Below are positions 1 to 4,695 of a DNA stretch of 6,109 nt, one piece after another. The stretch comes from Saliniplasma sp051745305 (lineage in GTDB: Archaea > Thermoplasmatota > Thermoplasmata > Halarchaeoplasmatales > Halarchaeoplasmataceae): the NCBI GenBank assembly GCA_051745305.1, contig JBNJDY010000080.1, forward strand, positions 1 to 6,109, in the 5' to 3' direction. The first letter of the stretch is position 1, and each line of letters begins with the position of its first letter. The notes beneath the pieces are model-generated. The model worked only from the letters and a program-made list of their open reading frames with translations, was not told the DNA's origin and made no database searches. Made by a program: the position numbers and the translations under genes.

Positions 1-419
1 AGATACTCAAATTCCTTGAAAAAAACTCTAGAAAACCTTTCACCGAGATAGGCTACGAATTGGGTATAAGTGAAGCTACGGTAAGGAATAGAGTTCGAGC
101 GATGGAAGAAAAGGGTGTCATCAACAAGTATACTTTAGATATCGATCCAAAGAGTTTGGGTTACGGTATGGTCACAATTATCGGTTTGGATGTAGATCCC
201 CAGGACATGTTGAACGCAGTGGAAGAACTGTGCAGTATCGAAGGTGTTCGATGGGTGGCTAAATCCACTGGAGATCATATGATAATGACGGAAGTATGGA
301 CGAAAGATGGTGAAGAATTATCAGATATCATCGGTGAAAAGATGGGATCGATAAAGGGTTTGAAAGATATCAAACCCGCTATACTGCTGGAGAAGAAAAG
401 TAAAGAAGAAGAGTTCTGA
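1..419 (+). CDS. Lrp/AsnC-family transcriptional regulator, 5' partial
   Basis: The open frame runs from the window edge (first whole codon at 3) to TGA at 417-419, giving 138 visible residues. A TTG at 60 is in frame, but a start there would cut off the first helices of the DNA-binding domain, and the residues before it (ILKFLEKNSRKPFTEIGYE) fit the family. The true start therefore lies upstream, probably about 7-15 residues away given a usual length near 150. The N-terminal winged helix-turn-helix ends in a recognition helix around ISEATVRNRVRAMEEKGVI. A C-terminal RAM-type ligand and oligomerisation domain follows (from about GYGMVTIIGLDVD), with STGDHMIM at the position of the family's effector loop. 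The end is charged (KKSKEEEF). Family members bind DNA as dimers or octamers and often respond to amino acids; the ligand and targets here are unknown. The gene lies 8 nt before sfsA and is probably co-transcribed with it. Confidence 0.9.
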   Translation, partial: ILKFLEKNSRKPFTEIGYELGISEATVRNRVRAMEEKGVINKYTLDIDPKSLGYGMVTIIGLDVDPQDMLNAVEELCSIEGVRWVAKSTGDHMIMTEVWTKDGEELSDIIGEKMGSIKGLKDIKPAILLEKKSKEEEF

Positions 420-427
420 GTGGAACT

Positions 428-1126
428 ATGAATAAGATTGTTGAAATTCCATACGATATAGAGGGAAAGTTCATTGAAAGAAAGAATAGATTTTTAGGGG
501 TAGTTGAGATCAACAGTTCAAAACGAGTTGCTGTTCACGTCAGGGACCCTGGTAGATTAGAGGAGATACTTTACGAAGGTAACGAAGTACTTATCAAGAA
601 GGCTGATAACGCTGGTAGGAAGACAGATTACGATCTGGTCGCTGGGAAAGTCGGTGACGAATGGATCCTAATCAATTCTGGATATCACAGGATGATAATG
701 GAGAAGATTTTTCAAGATGATGAGATGAACCCAATAAAGGATATGGGTTCCTTCAAGGCGGAGCAGAAGCTCGGTGAAAGTCGCATCGATTTTTTGATTG
801 ATCGGAACGGAGATAGAGTTTGGGTCGAGGTAAAAGGATGTACTCTTGCTAAAGACGGCGTGGCACTGTTCCCTGACGCTCCGACGACCAGAGGTAAAAG
901 GCACTTAGAAGAGTTGATGAAGGTAGGGGACGATGCTGCGGTGGTTTTTTTGATATTCAGACCCGATGCTAGATGCTTTTTACCTTATAAAGAGAGGGAC
1001 CCCGATTTCAGTTCCACATTTTACGAAGCTATCGATTCGGGTGTAGAATTCCATGCAGTACAGGTGAAATACGTGGATGGAGAGCTATATTATAAGGGTG
1101 AGATCCCGGTCTGTGAGGGAAGTTAG
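428..1126 (+). CDS. sfsA: SfsA family protein (DNA/RNA nuclease-like, 'sugar fermentation stimulation' homologue)
   Basis: This 232-residue protein has full family length. The N-terminal OB-like part carries RFLG at 21-24 and HVRDPGRL at 37-44. The nuclease-like core has SRIDFL (D121) and VEVKG (E134, K136), which together resemble the PD-(D/E)xK catalytic triad. The family hallmark LFPDAPTTRGKRHLEEL lies at 147-163, followed by a C-terminal DP.F...A...GVE segment. Bacterial SfsA was named for a maltose-metabolism phenotype and binds DNA; the nuclease assignment is family-level knowledge, and the physiological role in archaea is unsettled. The ATG at 428 is 8 nt after the regulator's stop and has no convincing SD, so translation may depend on coupling. 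A T-rich terminator candidate follows the stop. I see no truncation or missing key residue. Confidence 0.93.
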   Translation: MNKIVEIPYDIEGKFIERKNRFLGVVEINSSKRVAVHVRDPGRLEEILYEGNEVLIKKADNAGRKTDYDLVAGKVGDEWILINSGYHRMIMEKIFQDDEMNPIKDMGSFKAEQKLGESRIDFLIDRNGDRVWVEVKGCTLAKDGVALFPDAPTTRGKRHLEELMKVGDDAAVVFLIFRPDARCFLPYKERDPDFSSTFYEAIDSGVEFHAVQVKYVDGELYYKGEIPVCEGS

Positions 1127-1150
1127 AGTGTGATTATATTGTTGTACATG

Positions 1151-1160
1151 TTCTTTTTTT
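1151..1160 (+). terminator. T-rich terminator candidate after sfsA
   Basis: The tract TTCTTTTTTT begins 24 nt after the sfsA stop. Archaeal RNA polymerase often terminates at T-rich tracts without a strong hairpin. An A-rich stretch follows directly (CTTAAAAAATAAG), so a weak A/T stem is possible but not needed. It would end the regulator-sfsA transcript. This is assigned from composition and position only. Confidence 0.5.
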
Positions 1161-1251
1161 CTTAAAAAATAAGTTATTGGATGAGGGGGTCAATTCAATC
1201 ATCAAATTATCACGATAGTGGTAACTTTGTTTATAGCTAATAGCTCAAATC

Positions 1252-1300
1252 TATGCCCTCGATTTATTATGTGGGCCTCACATGCTATTTGTATGCCCTC
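1252..1300. repeat. 9-nt direct repeats flanking a small hairpin
   Basis: TATGCCCTC occurs at 1252-1260 and again at 1292-1300. Between the copies is a short inverted repeat, ATGTG (1269-1273) with CACAT (1279-1283), around a 5-nt loop. It might be a regulator-binding site, a remnant of a small insertion, or chance. The repeats are exact; the function is unknown. Confidence 0.35.
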
Positions 1301-1303
1301 TTT

Positions 1304-1375
1304 TTATGGGACCAAAAATACACCCATACCGACGAACACCAGACCGCCCAAAATGATACCTATCCCTTTTTTCAT
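1304..1375 (-). CDS. Possible 23-residue single-span membrane peptide
   Basis: An ATG at 1375-1373 opens a short frame reading MKKGIGIILGGLVFVGMGVF followed by LVP and TAA (1306-1304). Two lysines before an unbroken hydrophobic, glycine-rich span look like a small N-in membrane peptide. Against it, there is no SD, only a weak A/T-rich match (around 1398-1408) where a TATA box should lie, and frames this short arise easily by chance. No sensible continuation exists in the other frames, so it does not look like the start of a frameshifted larger gene. The function is unknown. Confidence 0.22.
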   Translation of the reverse strand: MKKGIGIILGGLVFVGMGVFLVP

Positions 1376-1450
1376 CTACGATCGGAATACAAACTAAAGT
1401 ATCTATGTTTTCTGAAGAAAACTCTCGATAGGAACAATATGTTACAGCAA

Positions 1451-1596
1451 TTTATCGACAAGACTAGGAGATAGGTATAGTTTATTTCCACGATAAACTG
1501 GGTTTTGGAAAGAAACCCCGCTATGATCTCATTTAAAAAACAATTATACCAACTGTTTTTGAGAGATCTAGTAAGCAGGAATTTCAAAGGGTTTCC
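1451..1596. repeat. Cluster of competing inverted repeats upstream of the ECF promoter
   Basis: Two perfect 6-bp hairpins stand back to back: AGTTTA (1479-1484) with TAAACT (1494-1499), then GGGTTT (1500-1505) with AAACCC (1513-1518). Each has an alternative partner. TTTATCG (1451-1457) can pair with CGATAAA (1491-1497), and a second GGGTTT (1589-1594) can pair with the same AAACCC. Such exclusive pairings occur in RNA switches. However, the operon's apparent promoter lies downstream, so this region would not be in the main mRNA unless another start site exists. DNA operator use or chance are alternatives. Confidence 0.3.
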
Positions 1597-1612
1597 GCTT
1601 CTACTGATTTCC

Positions 1613-1628
1613 AAAAAGGTTAATATAA
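1613..1628 (+). promoter_or_regulatory. Archaeal BRE/TATA promoter of the ECF operon
   Basis: The purine-rich AAAAAGG (1613-1619) followed by TTAATATAA (1620-1628) matches an archaeal BRE plus TATA box. The TATA centre is about 26 nt from the GTG at 1651, so transcription should start at or just before the start codon and give a leaderless mRNA. The minus-strand promoter at 6094-6109 has a very similar form (AAAAG then TTAATACA) at the same distance from its start, which supports the call. Confidence 0.65.
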
Positions 1629-1650
1629 ACATCATGTTCAAAGATTAGAT

Positions 1651-2163
1651 GTGTTATTGATGAATCTAGAAGATAAACTAAATGCCCGGGTTGTAGCTTT
1701 AAGTGCAGTTTTCGGAGCGGGAGTAGCTGTCGCAACAATGGCTATAGCTATTCCTTTCGGCCAGGGTTATTTGAATTTTGGTGAGATAGTCATCTTCACA
1801 GCGGCTTTCCTTTTCGGAGGTGTCGTCGGTGGATTAGCCGGGGGTATCGGTGCGGCCGCCGCCGATATAATATTAGGTTGGGGATTTTATGCACCGATAA
1901 CTCTAGTCGTGAAGGGATTGGAAGGTTATTTCGTTGGAGAGTTCAGTGGAGAGAGCGTGAAGAGTAAGTTGATCGGAGTAGGTATCGGGGCACCATTCAT
2001 GATATTTGGGTATACCTTAGCTAGGGCATATTTCGAGGGTTTACCCGCGGCATTGTTCATAGAACTCCCCATAAACCTAGTCCAAGCAGGTGTAGGTGCC
2101 GCCATAGGTATACCGTTAGCTGAAGCTCTTCAAGAATTCGTACCACAGCTCGGCCATGATTGA
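1651..2163 (+). CDS. ECF transporter S component (substrate-binding membrane subunit), substrate unknown
   Basis: This 170-residue, highly hydrophobic protein has about six predicted membrane segments (roughly 13-35, 42-60, 61-76, 80-97, 105-128, 132-158). Family-type motifs are YLNFGEIVIF (40-49), a Gly/Ala-rich GGLAGGIGAAAADIILG stretch (60-76) and APITLVVKGLEG (81-92). These resemble the PF07155-like group of S components, annotated for riboflavin or other vitamin-type substrates. The acidic residue after NFG is Glu45, where Asp is commoner. The protein would bind the vitamin or precursor and hand it to the EcfT-ATPase module encoded next. The GTG at 1651 fits a leaderless start 26 nt from the TATA centre; the ATG at 1660 (protein MNLEDKL...) is the alternative. 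The stop overlaps the next ATG by 8 nt. No riboswitch or vitamin-pathway gene is nearby to name the substrate. Confidence 0.85.
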   Translation: MLLMNLEDKLNARVVALSAVFGAGVAVATMAIAIPFGQGYLNFGEIVIFTAAFLFGGVVGGLAGGIGAAAADIILGWGFYAPITLVVKGLEGYFVGEFSGESVKSKLIGVGIGAPFMIFGYTLARAYFEGLPAALFIELPINLVQAGVGAAIGIPLAEALQEFVPQLGHD

Positions 2164-2881
2164 TATCACTTCTTTTTCCATAATCGATAAGAGAGGAAAT
2201 CGTCTCCTCGACGATATAGATTTGAATATAGATACTGATGAGCTTACAGTGATATGTGGTCGACCCGGATCCGGTAAGACACTGCTTCTGAAAGCCATCA
2301 AAGGTATAATAAGTGAAGGCTTGGAACAGGAAGGTAAGATCGAAACAGAGGGAAGGACGGGTCTTATTTTTCAGGAACCAAGAAAACAGCTTGTCAGAAG
2401 AAATGTAAAGATGGAAGCGGCCTTCGATTTAGAGAATCTTTGTTTCGAAAGACGCGATATAGAATCGAAAATCGATGAGTTTGCAAAGTTTCTAGACGCG
2501 GAATACCTTTTGGAGAAAGATATCGATGAGATCTCACACGGAGAGATTACAAAAACCGCTCTTTTATCCACCCTAGTTACGCATCCTAAGATAGTACTAT
2601 TCGATGAACCCCTTTCTACTTTGGACCATATTAACAGGAAGATGCTGCTCGAGATGATCAGGAGATTAAAACAAAACGGGACATCGATAGTTATCGCCGA
2701 GCACGATATTAGAGATCTTGTAGGACTCTCAGATAGGATCATATTATTGAGAGATGGAAAGGTTTTGGGTGATGGGCAACCGAGAAAGTTGAAAAAGGAA
2801 CTTCATGAGGAGGGCATCAAGATACCGTTCAGTTGGGAATTGGAAGTGCTAGGAGGTGAATTCGGTGCAGATCAAGATTGA
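2156..2881 (+). CDS. ecfA1: ECF transporter ATPase subunit, first copy
   Basis: This 241-residue cytoplasmic ABC ATPase powers ECF import. Motifs in order: Walker A GRPGSGKT (35-42), Q-loop IFQEP with Q73, a degenerate signature ISHGE at 126-130 where LSGGQ is expected, Walker B IVLFDEP (D150, E151), D-loop STLD (154-157) and H-loop AEHD (H183). The short C-terminal tail after about residue 205 is typical of EcfA/CbiO proteins. The ATG at 2156 overlaps the S-component stop by 8 nt (ATGATTGA); no SD is evident, so translational coupling is likely. The altered signature should weaken the ATP site it completes on the partner subunit. The 1/2 numbering is by gene order only, not by proven orthology. 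Confidence 0.92.
   Translation: MIDITSFSIIDKRGNRLLDDIDLNIDTDELTVICGRPGSGKTLLLKAIKGIISEGLEQEGKIETEGRTGLIFQEPRKQLVRRNVKMEAAFDLENLCFERRDIESKIDEFAKFLDAEYLLEKDIDEISHGEITKTALLSTLVTHPKIVLFDEPLSTLDHINRKMLLEMIRRLKQNGTSIVIAEHDIRDLVGLSDRIILLRDGKVLGDGQPRKLKKELHEEGIKIPFSWELEVLGGEFGADQD
2851..2859 (+). promoter_or_regulatory. Strong Shine-Dalgarno deciding the start of the second ATPase
   Basis: AGGAGGTGA is a near-perfect complement of the 16S rRNA 3' end and ends 5 nt before the GTG at 2865. An in-frame GTG at 2856 lies inside the SD itself and so cannot be the start it serves. This fixes the second ATPase start at 2865. The site is within the end of the preceding gene. Confidence 0.85.
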
Positions 2882-3617
2882 GAACCTTCATTTCAGTTAT
2901 TCTGATAGTCCTACCCTCCATGACGTTGATCTGTCCATCGAAGAAGGAAAGAATTACGCTGTGATGGGTAGGAACGGCTCAGGAAAAACGACTCTTTTGA
3001 AGGTTCTTGCAGGACTCTATAAGCCGAATTCTGGAAATGTAATCGTTCCCAAAGGGTCAGAAATAGGGTTCTCCCCGGAAGATCCTGAGCTTGGCTTTTT
3101 TGAAAAGACCGTGAAAAAGGAAGTTGAGTTCTATCCAAAGAACCTTGGACTAGACCATACAAAGGTGGCTCTAGAGGTCTTGGAAAAGATCGGTATTTCT
3201 GATCTGCAGGACAAATTACCGACGATATTGTCGTCAGGACAGCAGCGTTTAGTTTCAATAGCTTCCGTACTTTCTGGTGAACCGGATATACTGCTTATGG
3301 ATGAGCCGACTCACAGCCTTCACAGGAAGGGGGAGAAGATACTAGGTAGGCTATTGGAGAAGATCGAACAAACCATCATTTTCACAACACATTCCTCAGA
3401 TTTCGCTCTAGAATTCGCAGATAAAGTCATAGTCATGGATTCTGGAACTATTTTAAACGTGGGTGACGTAAAAAAAGTATTGACCAATGATAAAATTTTA
3501 GATAAGGCTGGTATCAGACCACCAGGACCGGTGGTATGGGCTAGGAAGAATCATGTAGGTTTCATACCTTCTAACGGGGAGGAAGCTTTAGAGATATTGA
3601 AGGAGGGTGAAGATTGA
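2865..3617 (+). CDS. ecfA2: ECF transporter ATPase subunit, second copy
   Basis: This 250-residue ABC ATPase pairs with the first copy. From the GTG at 2865 it begins MQIKIENLHFSYSDS, the usual start of the fold. Motifs: Walker A GRNGSGKTT (35-43), an intact signature LSSGQQ (122-127), Walker B ILLMDEP (D146, E147) and switch histidine H176 (TTHSSD). Two expected residues are lost. The Q-loop reads SPEDPEL, with Glu72 or no residue in place of glutamine. The D-loop reads HSLHRKG, with His153 where Asp is usual. The C-terminal AGIRPPGPV (214-222) is typical of the family. The gene overlaps the first ATPase by 17 nt. Start choice differs from the longest open frame (GTG at 2856), which would begin within the SD. 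Confidence 0.92.
   Translation: MQIKIENLHFSYSDSPTLHDVDLSIEEGKNYAVMGRNGSGKTTLLKVLAGLYKPNSGNVIVPKGSEIGFSPEDPELGFFEKTVKKEVEFYPKNLGLDHTKVALEVLEKIGISDLQDKLPTILSSGQQRLVSIASVLSGEPDILLMDEPTHSLHRKGEKILGRLLEKIEQTIIFTTHSSDFALEFADKVIVMDSGTILNVGDVKKVLTNDKILDKAGIRPPGPVVWARKNHVGFIPSNGEEALEILKEGED
3601..3610 (+). promoter_or_regulatory. Shine-Dalgarno for the TTG start of ecfT
   Basis: AGGAGGGTGA lies in the last codons of the second ATPase; its AGGAGG core ends 7 nt before the TTG at 3614. It supports the non-ATG start of ecfT and coupled translation across the overlap. Confidence 0.75.
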
Positions 3618-4363
3618 AAAAGAGTTTTATCGAAAGTTTAGATCCTAGATCGAAACTCTTTTTTTCATTTATAGTAGTGATATTAGCGATAGGTATCCCA
3701 GAGATCATGTATCTCTCGGCACTCATAATACTCACTCTTATACTGGTGCTCATCGGTAAAATGTTCAAAAAATGGATTTCTTATCTATCCGTTTTTAAAA
3801 TATTGATACCTTTGTTGTTATCCTTGAACCTGTTCTTCTACGCCACCGGGCAGATATATTGGGGTTTTGAGTACTACTTTTTAGAACTTTATATTACACA
3901 GGGCGGACTCATTGTGTCTGTAACAATCATTTTGAGACTCATTTCTATCGCAGGTGTGGCGGCGATGTTCATAATCTCGACAGATCCAATACAGATCGAG
4001 ACCGCACTTGCTGAGTTGAAGATCCCTTGGAAACTCGCCTTCCTGTTTTCATTGACGTTGAAATTGATCCCGGAGATGAAGACTAGGTACAAAAAGATCG
4101 AAGAGGCTCAGTTATCTAGAGGTTTGAAGATCAGCGGCGGCCTGATAAAGAAAACAAAAAAGAAGATACCTATGATGATCCCTTTTTTAGCATCGATAAT
4201 CAAGTATGGTTACGAGTTGACAGAAGCCTTGGAAGCCCGTGACTTCGACGATATAAAGGAAAGAACGACCCTTATACATCTAGATCATGGTGTTTTTGAC
4301 TATATGATGTACGTTCTTTCTGTTTCACTCTTTACTTTGTATGTTTATCTGTATTTATTTTGA
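3614..4363 (+). CDS. ecfT: ECF transporter transmembrane coupling subunit EcfT
   Basis: This 249-residue membrane protein holds the S component and transmits ATPase motion. The N-terminal SLDPRSKL (8-15) is the classic EcfT/CbiQ opening. Hydrophobic segments lie at about 15-29, 32-48, 58-77, 97-122, 137-153 and 229-248. The two cytoplasmic coupling helices are visible: AQLSRGL with SRG at 168-170, and EALEARDF with ARD at 208-210. These are the Ala/Ser-Arg-X motifs that dock in the ATPase grooves, and they are separated by basic and membrane-associated stretches. The TTG start is supported by the SD at 3601-3610 and by the DPR motif falling at the expected distance. TTGA overlaps the previous stop by 4 nt. 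It is the last gene of the operon and looks intact, so the module is complete. Confidence 0.92.
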   Translation: MKKSFIESLDPRSKLFFSFIVVILAIGIPEIMYLSALIILTLILVLIGKMFKKWISYLSVFKILIPLLLSLNLFFYATGQIYWGFEYYFLELYITQGGLIVSVTIILRLISIAGVAAMFIISTDPIQIETALAELKIPWKLAFLFSLTLKLIPEMKTRYKKIEEAQLSRGLKISGGLIKKTKKKIPMMIPFLASIIKYGYELTEALEARDFDDIKERTTLIHLDHGVFDYMMYVLSVSLFTLYVYLYLF

Positions 4364-4383
4364 TTAGTGCACCGTATTCCGAT

Positions 4384-4452
4384 AGTCTATTTTGATTCAT
4401 TTCTACTAGAAAATATTTCATCGATGGCAGGAATCTGATTCCAGTCTATTTT
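4384..4452. repeat. Direct repeats with an intervening palindrome
   Basis: AGTCTATTTT occurs at 4384-4393 and 4443-4452. Both copies have ATTCC just upstream, 3 nt away in the first and abutting in the second. Directly before the second copy lies the perfect odd palindrome GGAATCTGATTCC (4430-4442). This may be an operator, part of a T-rich termination region after ecfT, or chance in A/T-rich DNA. Confidence 0.35.
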
Positions 4453-4504
4453 AAGTAGTGATTTTGATAATGAAGTTATATGAATGTACATTTATTGTGG
4501 AACA

Positions 4505-4650
4505 ATCCCGTAGAAGGCTGGAAAGGGTGATAAAATATGAGCCGGATTAGAATCTTTCCATCTTAATTACCACTGCGGATGAATAGGACTTTATCCCTTC
4601 ATTCCTCGAACTTAGTTCTGCGGATGAAACGAAATAATTCGCAGATTTTT
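4505..4650 (+). ncRNA. Candidate small structured RNA (speculative)
   Basis: Three possible stems occur in a row. The first is TGGAAAGG (4519-4526) with TCTTTCCA (4553-4560). The second is a bulged hairpin at 4577-4605 (GGA, TGAA and GGA each paired around a 5-nt loop). The third is CTGCGGA (4618-4624) with TTCGCAG (4638-4644), with one G-U pair, followed by TTTTT (4646-4650) like an intrinsic terminator. A TATA-like GTTATATGAA at 4475-4484 would place a transcript start near 4505. CTGCGGATGAA occurs twice (4573-4583, 4618-4628). Competing pairings exist, such as GGCT (4517-4520) with AGCC (4540-4543). It matches no RNA family I know; it could instead be the 3' end of the ECF transcript. Confidence 0.25.
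4618..4650 (+). terminator. Hairpin plus T run, terminator-like
   Basis: A 7-bp stem (4618-4624 with 4638-4644, including one G-U pair) encloses a 13-nt loop, and ATTTTT follows at once. It would stop plus-strand transcription before the promoter of the gene at 4696, insulating it from upstream reading. Archaea rely less on hairpins than bacteria do, so the T run may be the working part. Confidence 0.4.
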
Positions 4651-4660
4651 CCTAAGCCTT

Positions 4661-4672
4661 AAGATTTATTAA
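4661..4672 (+). promoter_or_regulatory. TATA-box promoter of the cysteine-module gene
   Basis: AAGA followed by TTTATTAA (4665-4672) is centred 27 nt before the ATG at 4696, the spacing expected for a leaderless archaeal transcript. Other A/T-rich elements (CTATAAAT at 4674-4681, AATATATAAA at 4683-4692) are closer to the start and less well placed. No SD precedes the ATG. Confidence 0.5.
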
Positions 4673-4695
4673 GCTATAAATGAATATATAAAAAC

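Larger units (their letters stand above)
1127..1650. other. Intergenic region between sfsA and the ECF operon (524 nt)
   Basis: No convincing protein gene of normal size lies here. An open frame at 1253-1474 (+) and one at 1372-1641 (-) have atypical composition (rich in Tyr, His, Cys or Phe/Leu/Asn) with no domain pattern, and I reject both. What can be seen is the T-rich terminator candidate at 1151-1160, a hairpin between two 9-nt direct repeats at 1252-1300, a possible minus-strand 23-residue hydrophobic peptide at 1304-1375, competing inverted repeats at 1451-1596, and the ECF operon promoter near 1613-1628. No tRNA or known riboswitch class was recognised. Confidence 0.7.
4364..4695. 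other. Intergenic region between ecfT and the cysteine-module gene (332 nt)
   Basis: No plausible protein gene was seen on either strand. The region holds a 10-nt direct repeat with a palindrome (4384-4452), a TATA-like GTTATATGAA at 4475-4484, several hairpins from about 4519 onward including one followed by a T run (4618-4650), and the promoter of the next gene at 4663-4672. T-rich stretches just after the ecfT stop (around 4386-4404) could end the ECF transcript. Confidence 0.65.

Noticed and set aside
60..419. TTG at 60 as the start of the Lrp/AsnC gene
   Set aside because: In-frame codons back to the window edge encode the expected first part of the helix-turn-helix domain, so the gene begins outside the window.
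1193..1203. ATTCAATCATC at 1193-1203, repeated exactly at 6073-6083
   Set aside because: It is an 11-nt A/T-rich match in unrelated positions with no flanking similarity; chance is the simpler explanation in a window this size.
1253..1474. Plus-strand open frame of 73 residues in the gap before the ECF operon
   Set aside because: The composition is unlike the neighbours (many Tyr, His, Cys; few Glu, Gly), there is no promoter or SD, it has no domain pattern, and it runs through repeats and hairpins.
1372..1641. Minus-strand open frame of 89 residues in the same gap
   Set aside because: It is an A/T-driven Phe/Leu/Ile/Asn-rich translation without a fold pattern, and it runs across the ECF promoter and the inverted repeats.
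1440..1650. Possible TPP, FMN or cobalamin riboswitch before the S component
   Set aside because: I could not find the conserved core sequences of these classes, and the promoter position implies a leaderless transcript.
2371..2742. Long minus-strand open frame inside the first ECF ATPase gene, and similar ones inside the other genes
   Set aside because: They lie fully opposite strongly supported coding sequence, have Ser/Phe/Ile-rich shadow composition and carry no recognisable motif.
4573..4644. C/D-box guide RNA suggested by GGATGAA elements
   Set aside because: The elements do not match the C-box consensus RUGAUGA, and no correctly spaced CUGA D boxes with terminal pairing were found.
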